NCBI RefSeq assembly: GCF_016894345.1
Contig: NZ_CP069798.1
Location: forward strand, 2,687,385-2,751,384
Length of the DNA stretch: 64,000 nt
Source: Paralysiella testudinis
GTDB taxonomy: Bacteria > Pseudomonadota > Gammaproteobacteria > Burkholderiales > Neisseriaceae
Direction of reading: 5' to 3'
Part shown: positions 10,126 through 17,815 of the stretch, piece after piece
Numbering within the stretch: the first letter of the stretch is position 1
Layout: every line of letters starts with the position of its first letter
Program-made: the position numbers and the translations under genes
Notes under the pieces: model-generated
Told to the model about the DNA's origin: nothing
Databases searched by the model: none
The model's input: the letters and a program-made list of their open reading frames with translations, nothing else

Positions 10126-10225
10126 GCGTAGGTCGGATTCTTGAATCCGACGCTGGTTCAAAGAACAAGATGGTGGTGTTTTAGCCTATTCGGCCAAATG
10201 TCGGATTCAAGAATCCGACCTACGC
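10126..10225. repeat. Inverted repeat pair (GTCGGATTC palindromes)
   Basis: Two 26-base arms (10126-10151 and 10200-10225) are exact reverse complements, each containing the palindrome GTCGGATTCTTGAATCCGAC. A 48-base spacer separates them. The arrangement looks like a small dispersed intergenic repeat. No gene is seen in the 9923-10351 gap. Confidence 0.8.
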
Positions 10226-10299
10226 CAACTAACCTCATAAGCCAATACCTTGCCCAAGGCGATGGTTGCCGTTCAATCAAAATTGCCCACCACAAATAA

Positions 10300-10334
10300 A
10301 AAAGGCTGCCTGAAACGCTTTCAGGCAGCCTTTT
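10300..10334. terminator. DUS-pair terminator of the cardiolipin synthase gene
   Basis: AAAGGCTGCCTGAAA, a 3-base loop and TTTCAGGCAGCCTTTT form a strong stem with a T run on each strand. The hairpin is made of two opposed DUS and lies just beyond the stop of the minus-strand gene at 10352. Confidence 0.85.
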
Positions 10335-10351
10335 ATTGTATTCAATCCACA

Positions 10352-11794
10352 CTACAACACCGGCCCCACAGTGGCCAACACATTATGCCAAATACGCCGC
10401 CCATACGACCAAGCCTCCACCTCCGCCAGTGTAACCGCCGTGGCGGCAGCGATATAGTCTTGCTGGCGCGCGTGCACAGCGGCGGTGGTGGCTGCATCTT
10501 GCAGCAGCACATTGTTTTCGTAGTTCAAGTCAAAACTGCGCAAATCCAGATTGGTGGAGCCGATAAAGGTGAGCGTGTCGTCTACGGTGAGGGTTTTGGC
10601 GTGCAAGAGGCCGCCCTTGAATTCGAAAATCCGCACCCCGGCTTGCAACAGCCGCCGGTAATGGCTGCGGCTGGCGGCGGCCACCACCCAGGAGTCATTG
10701 CGTTGCGGGAAAATCAACGTAACCGCCACCCCGCGCCACGCCGCCGCGCATAAGGCTTCGAGCACGGTGGCATCGGGTACGAAATAAGGTGTGGAAATGG
10801 TGAGCCGCTGGCGGGCGCTGTTGATGAGTGTTACCAATAGCTGCGGGGTAACGCGGCTGCGCTCGGTGGGGCCGTCGCCCATCACTTGGGCGGGGAAGCC
10901 GTCTGCATAAGCCTCGGTGGGCAAGGCAAATTGCGCCAAGCCTTGTTGGGTGGCCATCATCCAATCGCTGGCAAACAACAGCTGGGTTTGCGTCACCACC
11001 GGCCCTTGCAGGCGCAGCATAATGTCTACCCACGGCGCGTATTTGGCTTTCACCGCAAAGGCGGCATCGGCGCAATTTTGGCTGCCGCAATAAGTAATTT
11101 TGCCGTCAATCACGGTGATTTTGCGGTGGTTGCGCAAGTCGATGCGGCTGGTTAACAAAGTGCGCAGCAAGGGGCGAATGGGCAGCGCCACCGCGGTTTG
11201 CACACCTGCGGCGCGCATTTGCTGCCACAGCGGCGTTTTGAGCAAGGCGTGCGAGCCCAAGCCGTCCACCATGGCGCGGCACACCACCCCGCGCCGTGCC
11301 GCACGCATCAGCGCCTCGGCCACATGGTTGCCGGTGTGGTCGTTCAGCCAAATGTAATAGAGCACATTCACTTGTTCGGTGGCCGCATCGATATCGGCCA
11401 CCAAGCGAGCGCGGGCGCTATCGGCATCGGCCATCAGCTCGGCGCGGTTGCCGGCCACCGGATACAGCTGGTTCACCGACGCCAAATAATGAAACGGCGC
11501 CTGATAAGCCGGGCTAATCAAGCGGGCCACATTGTGCGGCTGCCCCAGAAATTCCTGCCCCGGTGCCGCGGCAGCCGCCTGATGCAAAGTGGTATAAACC
11601 TGCTGATAGCGTCGGCTCACGCGGTGGCCGATATCCACCTCGCCAAACAGAAAATACACCGCACAGCCCAGCAGCGGAAACAGCGCAATCACCATAAACC
11701 ACGCCATGCGGGCATCGGGCGCCAAATCTTCGCGCAGCAAAATACGCAGGGTAAACCCCGACACCAGCAGCACATGCAATAACACCATCCACAT
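10352..11794 (-). CDS. cls: Cardiolipin synthase (phospholipase D family)
   Basis: 480 residues. Two N-terminal membrane segments (LLHVLLVSGFTLRILL and MAWFMVIALFPLLGCAVYFL) precede two phospholipase-D domains. The catalytic HKD motifs are visible as NHRKITVIDGKITYCGSQN (around residue 218-236) and LHAKTLTVDDTLTFIGSTN (around 396-414). The enzyme condenses two phosphatidylglycerol molecules into cardiolipin at the inner membrane. Length and architecture match bacterial ClsA-type enzymes. It stands alone, facing away from the glsB-like gene, and ends in a DUS-pair terminator. Confidence 0.92.
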   Translation of the reverse strand: MWMVLLHVLLVSGFTLRILLREDLAPDARMAWFMVIALFPLLGCAVYFLFGEVDIGHRVSRRYQQVYTTLHQAAAAAPGQEFLGQPHNVARLISPAYQAPFHYLASVNQLYPVAGNRAELMADADSARARLVADIDAATEQVNVLYYIWLNDHTGNHVAEALMRAARRGVVCRAMVDGLGSHALLKTPLWQQMRAAGVQTAVALPIRPLLRTLLTSRIDLRNHRKITVIDGKITYCGSQNCADAAFAVKAKYAPWVDIMLRLQGPVVTQTQLLFASDWMMATQQGLAQFALPTEAYADGFPAQVMGDGPTERSRVTPQLLVTLINSARQRLTISTPYFVPDATVLEALCAAAWRGVAVTLIFPQRNDSWVVAAASRSHYRRLLQAGVRIFEFKGGLLHAKTLTVDDTLTFIGSTNLDLRSFDLNYENNVLLQDAATTAAVHARQQDYIAAATAVTLAEVEAWSYGRRIWHNVLATVGPVL

Positions 11795-12035
11795 CGCCTA
11801 TCTCTCCTATTTCATCACCCAGCCGCAATCAGGCTGCCTGAACATTTTTTCACCCTCGCCTGCTTTTTTGCAAGAACGCCAGCCGTATTTTATGGTCTTA
11901 GCGCAAATTCTGCGCGAATTGCCACTGTATTGTAAAACGCAAGATATAATGACCGCCGGACTTGAATTGCCGCTGCATAGCGCCATTTAAGCCTCGGATT
12001 GTATTTTAAACCACCTTTTAAAGAAGGGAATCTGT

Positions 12036-12287
12036 ATGTTGGGCTTTATTTGGACTGTTATCGTGGGTTTTATCGTGGGCGTGATTGCCAAATTGATTAA
12101 TCCTGGCAAAGAAAACATGGGCTTTATCCTCACCACCTTGCTCGGCATCGGCGGCTCGCTGCTGGCCGGCTATATCGGCCAAGCCGTGGGTTGGTATCAT
12201 GCCGGTGAAGGTGCCGGCTTTATCGCCTCGGTGATTGTGGCCTTTTTGATTTTGTTTATCTACGGCAAAGTGGCGAAGAAAAAATAA
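12036..12287 (+). CDS. GlsB/YeaQ/YmgE-family stress-response membrane protein
   Basis: 83 residues with three hydrophobic segments, beginning MLGFIWTVIVGFIVGVIAKL and containing NPGKENMGFILTTLLGIGGS. This glycine-rich layout is typical of the YeaQ/GlsB (transglycosylase-associated) family, small inner-membrane proteins linked to envelope or acid stress; the molecular role is unknown. GAAGGGA lies before the ATG. A TATAAT at 11945-11950 is a likely -10. A DUS-containing hairpin follows the gene. Confidence 0.85.
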   Translation: MLGFIWTVIVGFIVGVIAKLINPGKENMGFILTTLLGIGGSLLAGYIGQAVGWYHAGEGAGFIASVIVAFLILFIYGKVAKKK

Positions 12288-12310
12288 ACCACCTAGCGCA
12301 CATCAACAAA

Positions 12311-12339
12311 CGGTTTCAGGCTGCCTGAAACCGTTTTTT
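12311..12339 (+). terminator. Intrinsic terminator containing one DUS
   Basis: CGGTTTCAGG-CTG-CCTGAAACCG followed by six T. A single DUS forms half of the stem. It ends the glsB-like transcript. Confidence 0.85.
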
Positions 12340-12516
12340 ATTTGGCAACAACCCGCCCGCAATCGGCCAACGCCTGATTGCGGATTTTTGCTGCTCCGTA
12401 ATCGGGTGTTTTCTGATAGCAATTAAGCGTTTTTATATAACGACTTAATCATGATGACGGCGTATAAATAAGGACATAGCGTGTATCCGCCCCTATCGAA
12501 AAGAAAGGACAGCATC

Positions 12517-13647
12517 ATGACTAAAATCGTCAACTCATGGAACGACTTCGACCCGCTCAAGCATGTAATTGTCGGCCGCGCCGACCACAGCTGCATTCCG
12601 CCGGAAGAACCCGCCACCTCTGAAAAGGTGCCCATCGACAGCACCATGCGCGGCATGTGGGGACCGCGCCCGCTCGAAACCGTGGAAAAAGCCAATATCC
12701 AACTGGATAACTTGGTGAAAGTGCTCACCGAACGCGGTGTGAAAGTAGACCGCCCCGAACCCTTGCAATGGAACCAGCCGGTGATTACCCCCGATTTTCG
12801 CACCGGCTCGATGATGACCTGTATGCCGCCGCGCGACACCTTGCTCACCATCGGCAGCGAAATCATCGAAGCGGCCATGTCGTTCCGCTGCCGCTTTTGG
12901 GAATACTTGGCTTTCCGCCCCTTGTTGTCGCGTTATTTCAACGAAGACCCGGAATTTTTGTGGTCGCAAGCGCCCAGACCGCGCCTGAGCGACAAATCCT
13001 ACAAACACAATTATTACGATGAGCGTATTTCCTTGGAAGAACGTTTGGTGCGCACCGCCAATAAAGACTTTGTGACCACCGAAGAAGAGATTCTGTTTGA
13101 TGCCGCCGACGTGATGCGGGTGGGCAAAGACCTGTTCATCCAACACGGCCTCACCACCAACCGCAAAGCCATGGAGTGGTTCAAACGCAAATATCCGGAC
13201 ATGCGCATCCATGCGGTGAACTTCCCCGGCGACCCCTACCCGATTCACATCGACGCCACCTTTGTGCCGCTGCGCCCGGGTTTGATTATCAACAACCCGC
13301 ACCGCCGCTTGCCCAAAGAGCAACGGGTGATTTTCGAGAAAAACGGCTGGGAAATCGTGGACGCCGCCCAACCGGCACACACCGAACCGCCTCCGCTGTG
13401 CTACAGCTCGGTGTGGTTATCGATGAACTGCTTGGTACTGGATCACAAAACCGTGATTGTGGAAGCTTCGGAAGTGCACCAGCTGGAGCAAATGGACAAA
13501 CTGGGCATGAACGTGATTCCGGTGGCGTTCCGCGATGCTTACGCTTTTGGTGGCGGCCTGCATTGCGCCACAGCGGATGTGTATCGCGAAGGCACTTGTC
13601 AGGACTACTTCCCCAAACAGGATTTTGACGACGTTACCCGCGTATAA
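12517..13647 (+). CDS. Glycine-amidinotransferase-like enzyme
   Basis: 376 residues. Arginine-dependent amidinotransferases (AGAT, StrB1, AmtA) move the amidino group of arginine to an amine by way of a cysteine. The probable catalytic residues are Asp195 (FDAADVMR), His244 with Asp246 (PIHIDATFVPLRPG) and Cys350 (GGLHCATADVYR). Their spacing resembles that of human AGAT (254, 303/305, 407). AAAGGA lies 7 bases before the ATG; an upstream in-frame GTG at 12481 has no such site. A hairpin follows, then an EamA transporter on the same strand, an MHS transporter and an AraC regulator. The acceptor amine cannot be read from sequence: glycine, lysine, hydroxy-amines and others are possible. Confidence 0.85.
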   Translation: MTKIVNSWNDFDPLKHVIVGRADHSCIPPEEPATSEKVPIDSTMRGMWGPRPLETVEKANIQLDNLVKVLTERGVKVDRPEPLQWNQPVITPDFRTGSMMTCMPPRDTLLTIGSEIIEAAMSFRCRFWEYLAFRPLLSRYFNEDPEFLWSQAPRPRLSDKSYKHNYYDERISLEERLVRTANKDFVTTEEEILFDAADVMRVGKDLFIQHGLTTNRKAMEWFKRKYPDMRIHAVNFPGDPYPIHIDATFVPLRPGLIINNPHRRLPKEQRVIFEKNGWEIVDAAQPAHTEPPPLCYSSVWLSMNCLVLDHKTVIVEASEVHQLEQMDKLGMNVIPVAFRDAYAFGGGLHCATADVYREGTCQDYFPKQDFDDVTRV

Positions 13648-13676
13648 CTGCGCTTGATGTTCCCAATATCCTAAAC

Positions 13677-13711
13677 AAGAGGTCTTGCCTGACGCGGTAA
13701 GACCTCTTTTT
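13677..13711 (+). terminator. Hairpin between amidinotransferase and EamA genes
   Basis: AGAGGTCTTGCC, a short loop and GGTAAGACCTCT followed by TTTTT. It lies between two same-strand genes only 92 bases apart, so it is either a full terminator or a partial one that lowers transporter expression. Confidence 0.75.
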
Positions 13712-13739
13712 GATGCAACCCTTCATACGGAGCACAACC

Positions 13740-14687
13740 ATGCGTGATGCACCCGCCCCGGTGCCGATCAGCAAGAAGGTCGGCTATACCAATGCTTTTA
13801 TCGCCGCCACCCTAATGGGCTTTGTGGGCTTTTTTGCCCGCCACATCAATGCCCAGGGCGACTTTATCGCTTTTTCGAGAATGATGTGCGGCGCGATTCT
13901 GTTTTTACTGATTCTGGCGGCCAAAGGTCGGCTGTGGGAGCTGAAATCGTACAAAATCTCTTGGAGCATGATTGCCAGCGGCTTTTTTATGGGCAACTGC
14001 CTGTCTGCCTATATTGCCGCCACCCAATACACCTCCATTGCCAATGCGGTGTTTTTCATCTACATCGGCCCGATTATTTCCACCTTGCTGGCGATTATTT
14101 TCCTGAAAGAAAGCATGAAGGCCAGCACTTGGTTTGCCATTGCCGCGGTGTTTATCGGCATGTTGCTGATTGTCGGCCTGATTAAGGTAGACGCCAACGG
14201 CATCCACTTTGGCATGGAGTTCTCGCAAAAAACCTTTATCGGCGACATGCTGGCATTGTATTCGGGCGTGGGCTACGGCCTATTCCTGTTTTTTGGCCGT
14301 TACCGCACCGATGTACCGGGTGAAACCCGTGCATTCTGGAACTTTGTGTTCGCCCTAATCGGCATCACCTGCTTGTTCCTGTTTACCAAACCCACCATCG
14401 CACAGATGACGTCTACCGACTGGATGTGGTGGATTGCCATCGGCTTGGTCTGCGGTTTCGGTGCCTTGGGTACTTGCACCATCGCCACCCGCCACCTGAA
14501 AGCAGTGGAATTCGCCTGTGTTTCCTATTGGGAATGCGTGGTGGCACCGGTGTTTGTGGGCTGGATGATTTACAACGAAGTGATGACACCAATCCAGATT
14601 ATCGGCGGCATATTGATTATTGTGGGCGGCATGAGCGAGATGCTGATGAGCACGCTTAAAAAAGCATTTGCAAACCAAGCCGTCTGA
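13740..14687 (+). CDS. EamA/DMT-superfamily transporter
   Basis: 315 residues with about ten hydrophobic helices arranged as two EamA repeats. Typical stretches are YTNAFIAATLMGFVGFFARH near the start and IFLKESMKASTWFAIAAVFI at the end of repeat one. Many members export amino acids or metabolites. The start at 13740 is preceded by CGGAG; an earlier in-frame ATG at 13710 lies inside the terminator. The gene follows the amidinotransferase, suggesting export of its product (inference). The final codons (CAA GCC GTC TGA A) contain GCCGTCTGAA, the core DUS of Neisseria sensu stricto rather than the local dialect, a hint of acquisition from a Neisseria donor. Confidence 0.85.
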   Translation: MRDAPAPVPISKKVGYTNAFIAATLMGFVGFFARHINAQGDFIAFSRMMCGAILFLLILAAKGRLWELKSYKISWSMIASGFFMGNCLSAYIAATQYTSIANAVFFIYIGPIISTLLAIIFLKESMKASTWFAIAAVFIGMLLIVGLIKVDANGIHFGMEFSQKTFIGDMLALYSGVGYGLFLFFGRYRTDVPGETRAFWNFVFALIGITCLFLFTKPTIAQMTSTDWMWWIAIGLVCGFGALGTCTIATRHLKAVEFACVSYWECVVAPVFVGWMIYNEVMTPIQIIGGILIIVGGMSEMLMSTLKKAFANQAV

Positions 14688-14690
14688 ATG
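14681..14690 (+). repeat. Canonical Neisseria DUS core overlapping the EamA stop codon
   Basis: GCCGTCTGAA, the exact 10-base Neisseria uptake sequence, whereas nearly all uptake sequences in this window have the core GGCTGCCTGAA. The TGA inside it is the stop codon of the EamA gene. Confidence 0.8.
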
Positions 14691-14844
14691 GAACCAACCG
14701 ACACCATGGGTGGAGAAATCAGCCCGTTTTCTCCACCCGCGGCCATCAACCATACCATACCGTCATTGCCTATCCGGCAGCATGGGGCAATGCGCAGGCT
14801 TTCAGGCAGCCTTGATTGCAATAGGCCTTTATTGCACTGGGGTA

Positions 14845-14911
14845 GTAGGGTGCGCCCTGCGCACCGCTTGGGCTTAAAGCACAGTGGGCTGGTGCGCGTG
14901 GCGCACCCTAC
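14845..14911. repeat. GTAGGGTGCGC inverted repeat
   Basis: Arms 14845-14865 and 14891-14911 are imperfect reverse complements beginning and ending GTAGGGTGCGC / GCGCACCCTAC, with a 25-base spacer. It looks like a dispersed intergenic palindrome. The 14688-15002 gap also has a rightward DUS remnant and, at 14943-14954, AGGCTACCTGAA, the Eikenella-type variant. No gene is visible there. Confidence 0.7.
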
Positions 14912-15002
14912 ATACACAGCTTGGGATGGATTGATTTTCTTCAGGCTACCTGAAAATAAATAAACACCCATTGCAACAACACCGTCTGCCAGGGAGAATC
15001 CT

Positions 15003-16340
15003 ATGCACACAAACCCGATACCCTCCACCCCCACACCCGGCAGTGCCCCACTGCTCACGGATCAACAAGCTTTACGGCGCGCCACCGTGGCCAGCTTTAT
15101 CGGCAATTTTGTCGAATGGTTCGATTATGCCGCCTACGGCTATCTGGCCGCGGTGATTGCGGTGGTGTTTTTTCCGGAAACCGACAAAACCACCGGCCTA
15201 TTGGCCGCCTTTGCGGTATTTGCCGTGTCTTTTGTAATCCGCCCCATCGGCGGCATTGTTTGGGGACATTGGGGCGACAAATTCGGGCGCCGCAGCGCCT
15301 TGTCTTTGTCGATTCTGATTATGTCTGGCGCCACCTTTCTGATTGCCTTTTTGCCCAGCTATGAGCAAGTGGGGGTATTGTCGCCCTTATTGCTGTTGCT
15401 GGTACGGCTGGTGCAAGGCTTTTCCGCTTCCGGCGAATACGCCGGTGCCTCGGCGTTTCTGGCCGAATACGCACCCAAAAACCAACGCGGATTTTATACC
15501 AGCATGGTACCGGCCAGCACCGCCGCCGGCTTGCTGCTCGGCTCGCTGATGGTCACACTGCTGCACGCCACACTCACGCCAGAGCAAATGCACCAATGGG
15601 GCTGGCGGCTGCCGTTTTTGCTGGCCGCCCCTTTCGGCCTGATTGGGCGCTACATCCGTTTGCATTTGCAAGACACACCCAAATTCCGGGAAATGGAAGG
15701 CCGCTTGGCGGAAAAAGAAAAAGACACTGCTTTGCCCATCCGCCAATTGCTCACCACCTATCGTAAAAAAGTGCTGATTGCCTGCGGCGTAGTGTGCCTG
15801 AATGCGGTGGCTTTTTACATGATGCTCAGCTATATGCCCACTTATTTGTCGGTTGAATTAAACGTATCCGAAACGCTGTCGTTTATTTCATCCAGTATTG
15901 CCTTGGCGGCCTATATCGGCTTTGTGTTCTTTATGGGTTATTTGTCGGACCACCATGGCCGCAAAACCATGCTGGTGTCGGCATCGGTGTTGTTTATTGT
16001 GCTGGCCGTGCCGCTGTTCCAGATATTGGGGCACGGGCACTTTTGGGCCATTGTGTTGGTACAAATCGTGTTTGGCGCCTTGCTGGCCATGAACGACGGC
16101 ACCCTGCCCAGCTTTCTGGCGGAGATTTTCCCCACCCCAGTGCGTTACAGCGGCTTTGCCTTGAGCTTTAATACCGGTAATGCGCTGATGGGCGGCACCG
16201 CGCCCTTAGTGTCAACCTGGCTAATCAGCCTGACCGGCAACAAATTGGCGCCAGCTTGGTATCTGATGGCCATTGCCCTACTGGCCTTGGTGGCGATGTT
16301 GCTAAGCCATGAAACGTTCCGCGAGGAATTGCCGGATTGA
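15003..16340 (+). CDS. MHS-family MFS transporter (ProP-like)
   Basis: 445 residues with twelve predicted helices. The first helices carry FIGNFVEWFDYAAYGYLA, a hallmark of the metabolite:H+ symporter family (ProP, KgtP, ShiA). The MFS loop GHWGDKFGRRSAL follows helix 2, RLVQGFSASGEYAGA lies in helix 4-5, and YLSDHHGRKTM is the repeat in the second half. The family imports compatible solutes and organic acids. CAGGGAG precedes the ATG. Its position beside the amidinotransferase, the EamA exporter and an AraC regulator suggests a shared substrate theme, but substrate is not deducible. An inverted DUS pair separates it from the convergent regulator. Confidence 0.85.
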   Translation: MHTNPIPSTPTPGSAPLLTDQQALRRATVASFIGNFVEWFDYAAYGYLAAVIAVVFFPETDKTTGLLAAFAVFAVSFVIRPIGGIVWGHWGDKFGRRSALSLSILIMSGATFLIAFLPSYEQVGVLSPLLLLLVRLVQGFSASGEYAGASAFLAEYAPKNQRGFYTSMVPASTAAGLLLGSLMVTLLHATLTPEQMHQWGWRLPFLLAAPFGLIGRYIRLHLQDTPKFREMEGRLAEKEKDTALPIRQLLTTYRKKVLIACGVVCLNAVAFYMMLSYMPTYLSVELNVSETLSFISSSIALAAYIGFVFFMGYLSDHHGRKTMLVSASVLFIVLAVPLFQILGHGHFWAIVLVQIVFGALLAMNDGTLPSFLAEIFPTPVRYSGFALSFNTGNALMGGTAPLVSTWLISLTGNKLAPAWYLMAIALLALVAMLLSHETFREELPD

Positions 16341-16412
16341 TGCCGCCCGCGCCGGAATGACGGCTGCGCACCTTTTCAGCGATATAAACGCATTCTACAA
16401 AGCCTTAAACCT

Positions 16413-16459
16413 TAAGCTGCCTGAAAACATCAGCCTAAACGCAGTTTCAGGCAGCCTTA
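16413..16459. terminator. DUS-pair bidirectional terminator
   Basis: AAGCTGCCTGAAAAC and GTTTCAGGCAGCCTT are inverted around a 17-base loop, between the convergent MHS transporter and AraC genes. Confidence 0.7.
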
Positions 16460-16471
16460 TCTTGGCACCCA

Positions 16472-17299
16472 TCAGGCCTTGCTGTGGCTTAAGCGGTATT
16501 CGCCCGGAGTGGTTTTTTTAATGCGCTTAAAAGTGGTGAGCAAATGAGAGGCAGAATTGAAATTGAGACGTTCGGCAATTTCCTGCAAACTCAAATCGGT
16601 GGTTTTAAGTAAATAACAGGTGGCCTCTATTTTCTTGCTCAAAATATAGGAATGAAACGGTTTGCCAAAAAAATGCTTGAATTTCTGGTTAAAATTAGAA
16701 ACCGACAAATGGGTGAGCGCCGCCACTTCGGCAATCGGCACAGTATCATTGAGGTGCTGGCCGATGAATTCTTCCACAATCAGACAAAATTCGATTTCCC
16801 GTGAACGTGTCGGCACCGGCTGGCCCGCGGCCAAGATATCAAACTCGCTTGAGCGCGACAAGGTATCCAGAATGTCAAACACCGCCAACATATGGCGCAT
16901 ACTGAACACATTTTGCAAATCCGGCCAGATCTGGCGGATATAGGCGGCCGCTTCGCCATAAAACAGCAAGCCGGAACTGCCCTTCCCCATTAAACGGTTA
17001 ATCCGCCGAAAATACGGCGTACCGGTAAATTCGGCACCCAAACGGTTTAGATGGATCGACAACGCGTCTACCCGGCTGGTTTCGGTGTGCAGCAGCTGGT
17101 ACAACACAAAAGGCGACAAAAACAACACACTGCCGGTATCCAAACGATGGCGCTGCTGCTGTCCCAACACAATGTGGGTGCCTTCGGCCTGAGGCAGCAG
17201 CAATTGGCTGTAGGGATGGAAATGGGCATTGTGGTGCACCACCCGTTCCTTTTTATTAAAAAAAACAAAATCCGGTGTAGGATCGAAGGTGTAATTCAT
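16472..17299 (-). CDS. AraC-family transcriptional regulator
   Basis: 275 residues. The N-terminal part is a cupin-like sensor (NAHFHPYSQLLLPQAEGTHIVL). The C-terminal ~100 residues hold two helix-turn-helix units: VPIAEVAALTHLSVSNFNQK, then LSLQEIAERLNFNSASHLLT ending in FKRIKKTTPGEYR, the AraC signature. The ATG at 17299 has GGAG nine bases upstream; a longer reading frame to 17371 lacks this. It is convergent with the MHS transporter and next to the amidinotransferase set, so it may control that group; its ligand is unknown. Confidence 0.87.
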   Translation of the reverse strand: MNYTFDPTPDFVFFNKKERVVHHNAHFHPYSQLLLPQAEGTHIVLGQQQRHRLDTGSVLFLSPFVLYQLLHTETSRVDALSIHLNRLGAEFTGTPYFRRINRLMGKGSSGLLFYGEAAAYIRQIWPDLQNVFSMRHMLAVFDILDTLSRSSEFDILAAGQPVPTRSREIEFCLIVEEFIGQHLNDTVPIAEVAALTHLSVSNFNQKFKHFFGKPFHSYILSKKIEATCYLLKTTDLSLQEIAERLNFNSASHLLTTFKRIKKTTPGEYRLSHSKA

Positions 17300-17651
17300 C
17301 GGCAAGGTTTCTCCAAAGATCCAAGGGCAAAAAACATGGCTGATGCAGGCTTGAGCGTCTATTTTTAGCACAACTTAAGCCTGCGCTTAGCACCAGCCAC
17401 TCAACACCATAATGGAGGAACGGCTTGCCGCCGCTCTGATGTACATCAAAAAACCCGCCGAATTTTGACTTCCCCAGTCCGTAGCATGATGGGAACAAAT
17501 TGGCGGGCATGATTTGAGATGGGGAAGGAAACAGATCGAAAATCAAAAAACGGTTTTAGGCTGCCTAAAACAACGTTTTTATCTACACGACCCCGCATTC
17601 AATTAGGTTTTTGAAATCGCCGTACAAAAAATGATGGATGCCGGTGTGCAA
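17300..17651. other. Intergenic region upstream of the AraC gene
   Basis: No gene is recognised. It contains the palindrome TTTTAGGCTGCCTAAAA (17554-17570), a DUS-like sequence with altered ends, followed by AACGTTTTTAT, which could act as a weak terminator. The remainder presumably holds the AraC promoter. Confidence 0.5.
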
Positions 17652-17815
17652 ATCAGCAATTTGATCCGCGCTCTCGGATTTGACTCTGTTTTGGACAGTT
17701 TCAAAAAATCATGATCAGTCAGCTGGTGTTTGCGGGGCGTTAGTTTGGGCATGGTGGTGTTTGGGGTGTTTGGGCTTGGGTTTTATTGTATTTTATTTTT
17801 TAGAATTGGTATTAT
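17652..17815 (-). mobile_element. IS630-family 5' remnant, copy 1
   Basis: Reading on the minus strand, it starts at the TA of the tgpA stop codon with TAATACCAATTCTAAAAAATA. It then encodes the first ~35 residues of an IS630-type transposase (MPKLTPRKHQLTDHDFLKLS...) before breaking off. It is nearly identical to 26262-26426 in the opposite orientation. The rest of the element is absent. Confidence 0.8.
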
